The notes under the pieces are model-generated. The model saw nothing but the letters and a program-made list of their open reading frames with translations. It did not search any database and had not been told where the DNA came from. DNA of 64,000 nt from Protopterus annectens. Taxonomy: Eukaryota; Chordata; Ceratodontiformes; Protopteridae. Position 1 is the first letter of the stretch, and the number at the start of each line of letters is the position of its first letter. The stretch lies in NCBI RefSeq assembly GCF_019279795.1, contig NC_056743.1, forward strand, positions 1,788,012,339 to 1,788,076,338. The letters run 5' to 3'. Positions 53,994-64,000 of this stretch are shown piece by piece. A program made the translations under genes and the position numbers.

Positions 53994-55898
53994 CTTGATT
54001 CTAACTCCGCCTACCAGGGAACAAATAGCAGCACCATTAGGCGGAAAATTAACCTTATTTTCGAAAAACTGGCACAATATCACACAAGACAAGTGGATTC
54101 TGCAAACCATAGACCAAGGATACCGGTTCCACTTCCACACTTTACCAGTCAAAAGAGGAATGCCAAACCTGCCTCCAAATCAAAAAACAGAAGCTCTACA
54201 ACAGATAATGCGACTAACAAAGATGAGAGCTGTGGAAAAAGTGCCAATAACAGAACAAGGCAAAGGATTCTACTCCAGACTATTCCTAGTTCCAAGAAAG
54301 GAAAAAAGCTGGAGACCTATTCTCGACCTGTCCACCTTAAATACATACATCATTGTCCCAAAATTCAAAATGCTGACCCTCCAGCAACTTCTTCCCATGC
54401 TGGGCAAGGAGTGCTGGCTGGTAACTCTAGATCTCAAGGAGGCATACCTGCACGTCCCCATACGACCAATCTGCAGAAGATACCTCGGATTTCTTGCAGG
54501 ATCAGAGCACTATCAATTCTCAGCATTGCCTTTTGGCTTATCTACTGCGCCCAGAGTATTCACAAAATGCCTGGCATCAGTAATCGCTCACTGCAGACTA
54601 CAGGGAATCCAAATTTATCCATACCTGGACGACTGTCTGCTACAGGGGGACAACAAAAGCAGGCTGACAACAGATTTACAAAGGGTCATTTACTTGCTAC
54701 AAGCACTGGGATACACAGTCAATTTACAAAAGTCAAGGCTGATACCATCCCAAACAAGGACATTCTTGGGCTGAATTGGACACAGTAAAACAAATGGCAT
54801 TCCTAACTGCAGAAAAACAAAAAGATCTCCCTCTTTACTTCTTGGCACTAACAAAACAGAACAAGCTAACAGCAAGAAAAGTTCTGCAGGCCTTGGGCTT
54901 CATGGCATCCTGCATAATCTTGGTTCCACATGCCAGACTACGTATGAGAAAACTACAGTGGTACCTAAAGAATTTATGGTCCCAACACAGGCACAGCCTA
55001 GAAGCAGAAATTCCTCTAATCCCATGCCTAAAACAGGAGTTCCTATGGTGGGCTCAAGCATGCCAGTCAAATCCAGGCCTACCATTTCCACACCTATCAA
55101 ACAAGCCAAACCATCACAACAGACGCCTCAGACCTAGGATGGGGGGCTCACATGCTGGACAAATGCGTACAAGGATTGTGGACACAGGACCAGCTCCATT
55201 TGCACATCAACCTAAAAGAAATGCTGGCAGTAAAGCTGGCAATCCAAAAATTCAGACCATTCCTCAAAGCAGGACATTTGATGATAAGGACAGACAACAC
55301 CACAGTCATGTGGTACATCAACAAACAGGGAGGCACTCATTCATACCCCCTATGCAGAATGACTTTGGACCTTTGGAACCTGGCGCTCCGCTACAACATC
55401 CAGTTACAGGCAATGTTCGTACCAGGAAAAGAGAATACTCTAGCAGACATGTTAAGCAGAACCACCTCGGATGCTCACGAATGGATGCTACACCCGGACA
55501 TCTTCAAGGCCATCTCAAAGAAATGGGGAATGCCACAGATAGACCTATTCGCTTCCCCTCTCAATCACCAGCTCAAAAAATTCTGCACAAGGACGTTCCA
55601 CCCACTTGCATGGAAAGTGGACTCGCTCTCCTTCAGCTGGAAAGGTCTGACAGCATATGCATTCCCACCTCTTCCCTTGATACACAAGGTATTACTAAAA
55701 ATCAAGGAGGAACATCCAAGGATAATCCTGATAGCTCCAAACTGGCCAAGACAACACTGGTACCCATTGCTGAGGAGCATGTCTCGGGACAAAATATGGC
55801 CAATACCCCTGATGCCTTTGATGTTAACCCAGAACAACTACAGCATCATGCATCCAAACCTAAAAACTTTGCAACTGACTGCATGGAACATCACATAG
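53917..55898 (+). pseudogene. DIRS-I RT / RNase H / MT-like gene, two frameshifts
   Basis: +1 to gag, overlapping its last 77 bases. RT is open to 54774: GYRFHFHTLPVKRGMPNLP, RPILDLSTLNTYI, VTLDLKEAYLHVPI, FSALPFGLSTAPRVFTK and YLDDCLL near 54622. A slip near 54772 moves it to the next frame (MAFLTAEKQKDLPLYFLAL, LTARKVLQALGFMAS). Another slip near 55095, at the RNase H start, moves it to 55152-55898 (HINLKEMLAVKLAI, TDNTTVMWYINKQGG, ADMLSRTTSDAHEW, IDLFASPLN, AFPPLPLI, ILIAPNWPRQHWYPLL). Domains are complete apart from the slips. Confidence 0.9.
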
Positions 55899-56929
55899 CA
55901 GCAACTAATCCAGAGCTTTCCCAAAGGGTTAAAGACATATTCCTTGAAGCCCGCAGACCTTCAACAAGAAGGAACTACGCAGGAAAATGGAAAAGGTTTG
56001 TCATTTGGAGCGCTGAAAGAGGAAAAGATGTGTCCAATATAGACATTGCTAACATTCTGGAGTATTTGGCAGAGCTTCTACATACAGGCCTGTCCTATTC
56101 CTCCATCAAGATACATGCATCAGCTATTTCAGCAGAATACAGCTTTGATCCACCTGTCTTTTCACATCCTTTACTCAGGCAGTTCCTCCGAGGGATCAAG
56201 AATGTAAAACCTCCTAGGAAACCACCATTGCCAGCTTGGGACTTGAACTTTGTGCTGGAAAAGTTGACACTCGCACCTTTTGAACCAGCAGCAACAGCAG
56301 ACCTGCAGCATCTATCGTGGAAAACTGCTTTCCTACTGGCAATAACCTCAGCAAGAAGGGTTTCTGAACTTCAGGCCCTAATGGCAGTACAACCCTTCCT
56401 AATCTTCCACCAAGATAGAGTGTCCATGAGGACTAATCCTACATTTATGCCTAAGGTGGTATCCAGAGTGTCTTTAAACCAGGCAATCCACCTACCTACC
56501 TTCTTCCCAAACCCACAAAACAGAGGGGAAAGAATGCTGCATACCTTGGATGTACATAGACAGCTACGCTACTACCTGGACAGAACAAAAAGTAACAGAA
56601 AAACTGACCAGCTGTTTGTAGCCTATGCAACAGGAAAGGAAGGAAAAGCAATTTCCAAACAGACAATCTCCAAATGGATAGGAAATTGCATACGATTCTG
56701 TTACTCCTTTCATGGAAAACCAACTCCACAGAACATAAGGCCTCATTCTACAAGGGCAACAGCCACTACCACAGCCTTCTTACGAGGAGTGGCAACCAAG
56801 GACATTATTGAGGCGGCTACTTGGACCTCCGTGCATACATTTGCCAAACATTATAATTTACCTCTGTATTCCAGATCCCGAGCAGGGTTTGCCACTGCTG
56901 TACTGCAAGGGATCTTATCCACACCATAA
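55796..56929 (+). CDS. DIRS-I tyrosine recombinase, intact
   Basis: Integrates circular element DNA. The only uninterrupted YR in the window. The ATG at 55796 is the nearest plausible start, but the frame is open far upstream (to 54776) through the RT region, so a longer form or a fusion is possible. N-terminal domain: FLEARRPSTRRNYAGKWKRF and SSIKIHASAISAEYS. Catalytic domain: LLAITSARRVSELQAL with the first Arg near 56353, QTISKWIGNC, HSTRATATT with His and Arg near 56744-56755, and FAKHYNLPLYSRSRAGFAT with the likely nucleophile Tyr near 56852. It stops TAA at 56927, about 40 bases before the ICR. About 377 residues. Confidence 0.92.
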   Translation: MANTPDAFDVNPEQLQHHASKPKNFATDCMEHHIAATNPELSQRVKDIFLEARRPSTRRNYAGKWKRFVIWSAERGKDVSNIDIANILEYLAELLHTGLSYSSIKIHASAISAEYSFDPPVFSHPLLRQFLRGIKNVKPPRKPPLPAWDLNFVLEKLTLAPFEPAATADLQHLSWKTAFLLAITSARRVSELQALMAVQPFLIFHQDRVSMRTNPTFMPKVVSRVSLNQAIHLPTFFPNPQNRGERMLHTLDVHRQLRYYLDRTKSNRKTDQLFVAYATGKEGKAISKQTISKWIGNCIRFCYSFHGKPTPQNIRPHSTRATATTTAFLRGVATKDIIEAATWTSVHTFAKHYNLPLYSRSRAGFATAVLQGILSTP

Positions 56930-56968
56930 TCTATTCTTCCTCCTCCCCTAGTTGGCTATGGTATTCTA

Positions 56969-57065
56969 CCCAGTTGTAATGACTGCAGATGCATCCATGA
57001 AGGACATAGTACAGTTTTGTACCTACCATAAATGTAGATGTCCGAATTGGATAGCATCTGCAGTC
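56969..57065. repeat. DIRS-I ICR
   Basis: Junction aaggacat/agtacag at 57007/57008. Arms match the start from 51882 and the end to 57486. Confidence 0.95.
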
Positions 57066-57267
57066 AGGATTACCCTCCCTCCTTCCCCTCTGTGGTACTC
57101 CTAGGGTATTTACCCTCCTAATAGCTAGCTGGCGGGGGGGAGTCTCTTATGGTGTATTTGTTTGTATATATGTACATACATGCTTATTTTTGTGTTTGCC
57201 TTCTATCTTTTGGAAACATTGGCATTTATCCAAAATTTAGCCTTCCAAGAGGGCAACTGGCATCTGG

Positions 57268-57440
57268 GGCAAGAAACACTGAGGAAAATGGCGTCGGCTG
57301 ATGCCTTTATACCCGAAGACCAACAGAGATTACGTCGGGTGAAGTGCGACATCAGCCGAAGCCGGACCCGGACTTTGGAATCCGGCCGACCGAAGGGCTG
57401 CCTGACGACAGGACAACCCAGTTGTTATGACTGCAGATGC
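57268..57440. repeat. DIRS-I right ITR
   Basis: Inverted partner of 51897-52069 with very few mismatches. The 46 bp right extension follows. Confidence 0.96.
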
Positions 57441-57486
57441 TATCCAATTCGGACATCTACATTTATGGTAGGTACAAAACTGTACT

Positions 57487-58800
57487 TTAGCCACCCTAGA
57501 CCTAAGTGGCCTACCTACACATTCCAATCAGGGAATCATGCAGGAAATACCTACGTTTCAGTTCTCTGCGCTTCCCTTTGGCTTATCTACTTCTCCCAGA
57601 GTTTTCACAAAATGTCTGGCTCCCGCCATTGCTTTTTGCAGACAAATAAATATCCAAACTTACCCTTACTTAGTTGACTGCCTAATTCAGGCAGGCAGAC
57701 AGTCAGGAAAAGCTGCTACAGCACCTGACTTTTGTAAAGGACCTACTGACCTCCTTTGGGTATGCTGTCAATGAAAAGAAATCAAAACTTGTCCCCACAC
57801 AAAAAATTGTATTCCCGGGAGCAGGCCTGGACACAGCATCCCAGATGGCATTCCATACTCCAGAAAAACAAGCCTACCTGACAGGCTACTTCTCTCAGCT
57901 AGCCACCAGAACCCAGTTATCCACAAGGAAAATCCTACAAGCTCTAGGGTTCATGGCCTCCTGCATTCTACTCATTCCATATGTCAGACGGCATATGAGG
58001 AAACTACAACAGTACCTAAAAAGCCTTTGGTGTCAACACGCAAGACCTGGAAACTCTCATACCAGTAATACCTTGTCTAAGGAAAGCCATTTTCTTTGGT
58101 GGGCAGCAACATGCAACCACAACAAGGGGCTTCCCTTCTCACAACCCCATGCCGCCCAGAACCTCACCACAGATGCATCAGACTATGCATGGGCTGCATA
58201 CATGGACGGTAGGTGCATTCAGGGCCATTGGAGACCAAATCAAATACATCTGCACATCAACCAAAAAGAGATGTTAGCCATTCAGCACGCCCTCACAGCT
58301 TTCAGACCCCTGCTCTCCCCGGGATCTCTACTGATCAAAACAGACAACACCACAGTGATGTGGTATGTCAGCAAGCAGGGAGGGACTCCCTCTTAGCCTC
58401 TCTGCAGGCTCGCCATGACCCTTTGGCACACGGCCTCAGCCATGCAACTACACCTGCTAGCAAAATTCCTGCCAGGCTCCCTCAACTCTCTGGCAGACAA
58501 CTTGAGCAGAAACCTGCTAAACCCACACGAGTGGCAGACCACAGAATCTTAACCCTTGTAACCCAGAAATGGGGCACCCCGAAGATGGAGCTCTTTGCAT
58601 CCCACTCCAATCATCAGCCCAGCAAATTCTGCATCAGGGAGCCTCACGACAAGGCCTGGAAAGTGGATGCTCTATCCTTCCGTGGGTGAACCTCTCTGTC
58701 TACACATTTCCCCCTCTACCGCTCATTTCAAGGGTACTGCTAAAAAGGAGAAAAAAAGAGGGCAATCCTGATTGCCCCAGACTGGCCACGTCAGCACTGG
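57487..58800 (+). pseudogene. DIRS-H RT / RNase H / MT-like gene, 3' part
   Basis: A deletion near 57557 joins the ISCRKYL-like segment to QFSALPFGLSTSPRVFTK. The catalytic box reads YLVD near 57665 instead of YLDD, losing one metal-binding Asp. Frames change near 57700 and later. It then reads LSTRKILQALGFMAS, TTDASDYAWAAYMDG near 58170, HINQKEMLAIQHAL near 58255, TDNTTVMWYVSKQGG near 58345, LSRNLLNPHEW near 58503, and VDALSF and VYTFPPLPLI near 58660-58720. An ILIA-like end is present in broken frames. Confidence 0.86.
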
Positions 58801-58959
58801 TACCCACTGCTGTGCAGCCAGTCACCCCTGCCACCATGGCACCTGACTCAGATCCTAACACTCCCAACCCAGAGGAGTGGAGAATTCATGCATCCCCAGT
58901 TGCAGACACTCAGCCTGGCAGCCTGGCTTATTCCCTAACCTCTCCTCAAGTTGCCAGCC

Positions 58960-59845
58960 TGAGCAAACAAGCCGTAGATGTTATACGTGAGGCCAGATGC
59001 CCCAGCACTAGAAAATCCTCTGCTGACAAGTGGAAAAGGTTTTGCACCTGGATCCTAAGGGAGCCGGAATGGCACAGCCCTCCCTACCTCTCATTCTGGA
59101 TTACCTAGCAAACCTACTACACCGGGGTCTATTCTTCTCTTCTATTAAAATTCATGCTTCTGCTTTCTCTGCTTATTACAGCACAGAGCCACCTCTCTTC
59201 TCACACCCTCTCATCAAACAGATCCTAAGAGGGGCTAACAACTTAAAGGCCACCCAGAAGAGCTCCTACCCCAGCATGGGACCTTAACTTTGTGTTGGAA
59301 AAGCTCACCCTACCCCCCCCCCCCCTTTGAACCTGCAGCTTCAGCAGAGTTAAAATTCCTCTCTTGGAAGACAACCTTGCTTCTGGCCATCACTTCAGCT
59401 GGAAGAGTATTAGAGCTCCTTCATCATTTTCCATGCTGACAGGGTCTCCCTCAGGGCTAACCCATTCTTCATGCCTAAAGTGGTGTCCAGTGTGGCTCTC
59501 AACCAATCCATTCATTTGCCCACCTTTTTCCCTAACCCACAAAACTATGGTGAAATGATTCTGCACTCTCTCTAGATGTGCACAGATGACTCTGATTCTA
59601 TCTGGACAGGACTAAATATTTTAGAAAAACTGATTTAATTGCTTGTCAGCTTCGCAGCAGGGGCAGTGGGCAAGGCCATATCCAAACAATCTCCAAGAGC
59701 AACCTCCTCCTTTGCAGCTTTTCTCAGAGGGGTCCCCACCAGGGACATCCTGGAGGCTGCAACATGAACATCTGTTCATACCTTCACCAAGCATTACCAC
59801 CCACCTATCTTCTCCAAATCCAGGGCATCCTAGCCAACCTTCAAT
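58960..59845 (+). pseudogene. DIRS-H tyrosine recombinase, badly decayed
   Basis: VDVIREARCPSTRKSSADKW near 58975, SSIKIHASAFSAYY near 59140, and a C run near 59315-59325 in the LTLPPFEP segment. SAGRVLEL near 59395 replaces the SARRVSEL first-Arg block. MPKVVSSVALNQSIHLP is near 59470. The HSTR block is largely deleted near 59690, and FTKHYHPPIFSKSR is near 59780. Multiple stops. Confidence 0.83.
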
Positions 59846-59880
59846 CTTCTTGACTGCCTCCACCCTTTTCTTCAGCTTTG

Positions 59881-59988
59881 GGAATCAACCCAAATGTGAT
59901 GACTGCAACAGTGAAACACGAAGAACATAGTACAGTTGTGTACACTTACCATAAATGTAGATGTTGGAGTGTATTCATTGTTGCAGTC
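59881..59988. repeat. DIRS-H ICR
   Basis: Junction gaagaacat/agtacag at 59928/59929. Arms match the 49360 start and the 60331 end. Confidence 0.92.
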
Positions 59989-60125
59989 CTGGTTTCCCTC
60001 CTTCCAACCCCCTTGTCTCTCTCTGTCTCTTTTCCTCTCTACTTACAGGGAATGTTTGGTATTTACTTTCTACTGGTGGTATTCTTCCACCATAACCTAG
60101 CTCCCTATTTGGGGGCTCCTGACAG

Positions 60126-60286
60126 AGCAAGAAAAACTATCGGCTGCCTGATTTTATACCACTGACGACAAGACGTCAGTCCAGTAGTGACAGCAACCGA
60201 CGCAGAAATACTAAGTCTTTGGTATTCGGGCAGACTGAGTTCTACCCCTGGCAGGAAAACCCATATGTGATAACTGCAACCGTGAA
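60126..60286. repeat. DIRS-H right ITR
   Basis: Inverted partner of 49373-49544. The right extension follows to 60331. Confidence 0.9.
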
Positions 60287-60331
60287 TACATTGTAACATT
60301 TACATTTATGGTAAGTGTACACAACTGTACT

Positions 60332-60744
60332 GTCCATATTGTCCAATTTTTATCCATTTCAACCTCACTTCTGCCTGTCCCCATCCAAACTGACACAAAT
60401 GGGCTTCTGGTGACAGAGTTGTCTCTAGCATACTCTGTGAGCAGTCTTTACTGCCTTTCTCATACCCCTGCCATTTGATTCCAATATTCTGGGTTTAGTC
60501 TTGAACAGGGTTTATTCCTGATATACACATATTTCATTTTAGGTATGACTAGACTATCTTAATAGGAGGCAAACTCAATATGTGGTACTGAGTTGGAATT
60601 CAGGGAAGTATGGGTAGGGGAGGAGTCGGAGCTTTCAAACCAAAGAGCTTCAGAGTTGTGCTGAGGTTGGATCTGAGAACTAATAGTTGAACTGGAAGAA
60701 AATTAGGTAGCATGACTCTATCTTTATGGTAAGTACAAAACTTC
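60332..60744 (+). mobile_element. DIRS-G, F-like remnant, right end
   Basis: From about 60575 the sequence resembles the DIRS-F right end: ggtactgagttggaattcag near 60582, gggtaggggaggagtcggagc near 60613, and a terminal ctttatggtaagtacaaaac at 60722-60741, compared with cgttatggtgagtacataac in F. It forms one element with 48795-49359 once DIRS-H is removed. The earlier part is the spacer after the ICR. Confidence 0.55.
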
Positions 60745-60826
60745 CGTGTTTTTTTTCTCTTTTAAGGTCTTCATCCAGCCATTTTTCAAAGCTAGTGTTT
60801 TCAGCATAAAAGTTGGGAACTGGCAG
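60745..60826. other. Short spacer between DIRS-G and DIRS-J
   Basis: No recognised feature. It ends ggcag before the DIRS-J start. Confidence 0.4.
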
Positions 60827-60839
60827 ATGTTCTTTGTGT

Positions 60840-61001
60840 TTTACTGTTGCAGTCATTACATTTGGGTAATCTGCTGGCAGGTTGCCCTCAGTCGGCTTGA
60901 ATTCCAAAGTCTTGGGTCCTGCGTCGGTTGCTGTCTCCTCTTCCATGACGTCAGGGGTATAAAACATGCAGCCGACGCCATTTTCTTTAGTCTTTCTTGC
61001 C
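60840..61001. repeat. DIRS-J left ITR (partner outside window)
   Basis: Called by similarity to the left ITRs of DIRS-A, C and H. The right partner is not in the window, so the inverted pairing cannot be shown. Confidence 0.8.
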
Positions 61002-61135
61002 ACACAGTGCCTGAAGCAGAAGCATTTTGCAATTGCCGGTCGGCCGACTACTGAAATATTTGAGTTCGAGTTTCAGAACCGAAGTCTTCACTAAAGCTAA
61101 GTGCCCCGTTGGGGAAACATTTTTCTTGCTCCATA
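60946..61135 (+). promoter_or_regulatory. DIRS-J promoter and leader block
   Basis: TGACGTCA at 60946-60953 and tataaaa at 60958-60964, much closer together than in other copies because about 12 bases are missing. Perfect hairpin CCCC-GTT-GGGG at 61104-61114, with a short T run after it. The gag ATG is lost (ccggtcat where others have ccgatgtca). Confidence 0.52.
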
Positions 61136-62931
61136 CCGGTCATAAAAAGTTAATAATTGTATTACTTGTGGGAAACAAATAACTCATAAGGATTTCCATT
61201 TATACTGTATTCCTGGCCTAGGCCCTGATCACAAAGTGCCCGGCTGTCGGTTTTGTGCTAGATTTAACCAATGTAGTATTAAGCATCGGTATATTTTTGC
61301 CTCAAAGTATTTTGGAAACAGATTTAACTACCCAGAAATGTCGTCTGATAGCAATCCGACTACATAAAAAACGCAAAGAAAAGGACAGAGAAAGGCAGTC
61401 GAGATCCAAAACAGATGATGAAGCTTCTCCTAAGCCAGTCGCCGGTTCGCCGGTAATCAGTGAGGTGCTTTCGCAGCCCCTGATACCCGCTACTTTCGAG
61501 TCGCAGGCCTCTACCAGCACCCATGTGGAGTCTGGCATGCCACAAGACACTCAGGGTATTGGACTGACAGATGTATCGCCCTCGGATGGGTCTGGAGCCG
61601 CTGAGCAAGCACCGGCTTCTGAGGGTGTATTCAGACCTCAACATTTGTATATTAAACAGACGACTGCTGCAAAACCAAAGACAAAAGCAACTTCTAAAAC
61701 TAAAAAAACGACGCATGAGCCACATGCACAGGCCTCTATGCCTAAAAAACAGATGATCAAAATGGCTGAAGACCTTATTACTTTGATCAGGGGTACCCAT
61801 CCCCTTCCAGATAAAAGGCCTAGGCAAGACACTGATTATGAATCTTCAGATCTATTTTCTATTTCTTCTGATTCCTCTTCTGATCAGGAATTATCTATAC
61901 CTCCCTATGAGGATTCTGATGCAGAGGAGTCTATACCATCTGCTTCTCCTCCTGAGGATTATTCATTTGGGGAAACTTTGCATACTTTGAGGGAGCATTT
62001 TCACTGGGAGAGTCAAGACTTCTCAGAATCAAAAAAGAGGCTCAGGGATTTCTTTCTCCCTCAGCACATGCCTTTAGCCATTCCCCCTGTTTTAGACATT
62101 GTGGATGATGTGTTTTCGGAGTCTAGCTTGACCTCTGACTCCTTACATCCAGCTCCCAGTATGCCTGACAGATATTACAGGGTCCCTGACTCACATAAAT
62201 TTTTATTCAGAAACCTTGCTGCTGATCCTGAAACTATTTCACACGGTCCAAAGGGAGTTGAGGCCTCAACAGCAAAAAATCCTACCCCCTCCAACAGAGA
62301 TTCTAGGGCACTGGACAGATGGGGGAAAAAAGGTTTATACATCTGCAACCTTGGCAATCGGAGCCTTAAAACTGTCAATTTCATATGCTTAAGTATCAAC
62401 AGCATGTTATGGGATTGCTGAAACAGAAAATGGTGTTGATTTCTGAATGTGCCGAAAATAAAGAATTGCAGGAATTATTGCATGCAGCTGAACAGGTTGG
62501 AAAGCATACTTTGCAATGTGGTTTTAAATCCTTAGAGGCCTCCTGCAGGGCCGCAATTACAGGATCTGTGATTAGGAGGCATGCCTGGTTAAGCGAACAA
62601 AATTTGCCTGATCATGTTTGCTAGATGCACCTTTACAGCATGATACTCTGGTATTAAGGCAGAAGAGGTTTTAAAGAAAATGGAAGACAAAGCTAAGTCT
62701 ATGCAAACTGTTAAAGACTTCTTACAAGTGCAGCCACCAAGATTCAGAAGACACTGGCCTACAAAGAATTGGTCCTTTCCTGTGTCAGACAGAGCTCAAA
62801 GGGGCAAATCCAGGCACCCTAAGGGTTCCAGATACCAGGCGCAAGATTCATACAGGTCAAAGCAATGGGGCACTTCTACCTCCAAATCTGGAGGAGATAA
62901 AGTGCAAACCTACAGAAAACAGTCCCAATGA
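61135..62931 (+). pseudogene. DIRS-J gag-like gene, start lost and frameshifted
   Basis: The expected start near 61138 is mutated. The frame then reads the Cys/His segment (CITCGKQ-like, GLGPDHKVPGC, CRFCARFNQ). It is open from 61255 to about 62330: KKRKEKDRERQSRSK, YEDSDAEESIPSASPPEDYSF, FHWESQDFSESKKRLRDF and RALDRWGKK. A gained base in an A run near 62330 shifts it. It resumes at 62385 (LLHAAEQVGKHTLQCGF, RRHAWLSEQNLPDHV). A small deletion near 62615 shifts it again before KDFLQVQPPRFRRHW at 62710. It ends TGA-CTT at 62929. Confidence 0.86.
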
Positions 62932-64000
62932 CTTCCCTCTGCCTGCATTGAGCACTTATCTTCTGGCAGCACCCTTAGGGGAAAAATTTGCACTTTTTGC
63001 TCAGAATTGGCAGTTAATAACCCAGGACAAGTGGGTACTAAACATAGTATCACAGGGATACAGATTCCATTTCCACACTCTGCCAATGGCAAACGGTTGG
63101 CCAGATCTGCCCAAAAATCAATGGGCATAGGCACAGAAACAGGTTAAATCCGTCATGGATATGGGGGCCATTCATCCAGAACCAGAACAGGAAAAAGGAC
63201 AAGGTTTTTACTCACGACTGTTCTTGGTACCCAGAAAGGGCAAGGCCTGGTGGCCAATACTGGATTTATCAATTTTGAACACACAACTGGACATTCCAAA
63301 ATTCAAAATGCTGTCTTTGCAGCAGCTTCTGCCCATGCTGGGCAAGAATGCTTGGCTGGTGACATTAGACCTAAAAGAGGCATACCTGCATGTCCCAATA
63401 AGACAGTCGTGCAGAAGATACTTCAGATTCAAGGCTGGCTTAATGCATTACCAATTCTCTGCACTGCCCTTTGGCTTATCTACTACGCCCAGGGTCTTCA
63501 CAAAGTGCCTGACACCAGTAATTGCATTTTGCAGACAGAAAAGTATACAAATATACCCTTACTTGGACGACTGTCTCATTCAAACAGAGAGCAAGGACAT
63601 TCTTCTTCAACACCTGGCATTTGTGAAAAGGCTTCTAACATGCCCTAGGGTACACAATAAACGAAAAGAAATCACAACTGATACCCTCTCAAAAAATAAC
63701 ATTCCTGGGTGCAAGTTTGAATACAACTGCCCAGATGGCTTATCTCATGCCAGACAAGCAAAACAACTGACTACTTACTTCAAACTGATGGCAACAAAGA
63801 CCCAATTATCTGCAAGACAAATTCTGCAGGCTTTGGGCTTCATGGCATCCTGCATCCTACTGATTCCATATGCAAGACTGCATATGAGGAAACTTCAGTG
63901 GTACCTAAATAGTTTATGGCGTCAACATTCCCACAGTCTGGAAACCATGATTCATCATACCCTGCCTACAGCAGGAGTTTCTATGGTGGGCAAAAGCATG
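62925..64000 (+). pseudogene. DIRS-J RT, 5' part, broken
   Basis: +1 to gag. Reads YLLAAPLGEKFALFAQNW, GYRFHFHTLPMANGWPDLP, then TAG near 63127 in place of the Glu codon after QWA. It continues GFYSRLFLVPRKGKAWWPIL, VTLDLKEAYLHVPI near 63358, FSALPFGLSTTPRVFTK near 63460, and YLDDCLIQ near 63560. A frame change near 63645 interrupts it, then LSARQILQALGFMAS is near 63810. The window ends before RNase H. Confidence 0.88.

Larger units (their letters stand above)
51882..57486 (+). mobile_element. DIRS-I, complete DIRS element nested in DIRS-H
   Basis: 5605 bp with start atgtccttcatgg, end ctgtact, near-identical ITRs of 173 bp, and an ICR at 56969-57065. Its recombinase is intact. Gag has two early breaks and RT/RNase H two frameshifts. 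It inserted in the RT of DIRS-H between cttgg and ttagcc with no duplication. It is probably the youngest copy in this nest. Confidence 0.97.
57487..60331 (+). mobile_element. DIRS-H, right part
   Basis: Resumes RT of DIRS-H at LATLDL-like codons (ttagccaccctagac), then RNase H, MT-like region, YR, ICR and right ITR, ending ctgtact at 60331. The following gtcc departs from the TT seen after most copies. Confidence 0.92.
60827..64000 (+). mobile_element. DIRS-J, left part (runs off the window)
   Basis: Starts atgttctttgtg. Contains the left ITR, leader, a partly open gag and the first half of a broken RT. It belongs to the A/C/H subfamily and is closest to A in gag. The right half, ICR and right ITR are outside the window. 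Confidence 0.94.

Noticed and set aside
1-64000. Retrovirus or LTR retrotransposon
   Set aside because: RT and RNase H are present, but terminal repeats are inverted, there is a tyrosine recombinase instead of an integrase, and there is no protease or envelope frame.
1-64000. CRISPR array, operon or bacterial-type system
   Set aside because: No short regularly spaced repeats. The gene content and retroelements are those of a eukaryotic nuclear genome.

Overview
This window is vertebrate-type nuclear DNA made almost entirely of transposable elements. I see no recognisable host gene, rRNA, tRNA gene or CRISPR array. The dominant class is DIRS-type tyrosine-recombinase retrotransposons. They are recognised by a Gag-like ORF, an RT/RNase H ORF with a C-terminal methyltransferase-like region, a tyrosine recombinase (YR), inverted terminal repeats (ITRs) with unequal outer extensions, and an internal complementary region (ICR) that matches the two abutted element ends. 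The rest is non-LTR retrotransposon (LINE) pieces, two Penelope-like (PLE) pieces and two copies of a tRNA-derived SINE. High DIRS density, nesting, and a SINE resembling the V-SINE/HE1 group suggest a vertebrate with a very large genome. A lungfish is my best guess, with an amphibian or other fish possible. This is inference only.

Layout, with DIRS copies lettered by position: DIRS-A (1-1896 plus 7362-11087) is split by the complete DIRS-B (1897-7361). From 11088 to 16242 lie an L2/CR1-like LINE on the minus strand carrying a SINE with target-site duplications, a minus-strand PLE 3' part, a minus-strand LINE scrap and a plus-strand RTE-like LINE end. DIRS-C is 16243-21811. DIRS-D (about 22514-27690) is an ancient, heavily decayed copy holding a minus-strand DIRS fragment (D2). 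A minus-strand LINE (27780-28895 and 34342-34740) is split by DIRS-E (28896-34341), a close relative of B. A second, longer L2/CR1-like LINE is at 34790-38560 on the minus strand. A PLE 5' part (38990-39371 and 45735-46840) is split by DIRS-F (39372-45734), a divergent DIRS family. A second SINE (47095-47432) and a CR1-like LINE piece (47840-48780) follow. DIRS-G, an F-like remnant (48795-49359 and 60332-60744), is split by DIRS-H (49360-51881 and 57487-60331), which is itself split by DIRS-I (51882-57486). DIRS-J begins at 60827 and runs off the window.

How the parts work together: in the family's known life cycle, Gag packages the RNA, RT/RNase H copies it, the ICR helps make a circular DNA from the unequal ends, and YR inserts the circle without a target duplication. 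The nested copies let the empty sites be read directly. B, I and E sit in coding or LINE sequence that rejoins with no duplication, between G and TT. No copy has all three genes intact. The best preserved reading frames are the B gag frame and the I recombinase.

The most interesting structural point is that in every readable copy gag and YR lie in one frame and RT lies in +1. The gag frame reopens immediately after gag's TGA stop and stays open across much of RT. Six of the eight copies have TGA followed by C then T or C, and a seventh has TGA-C-A.
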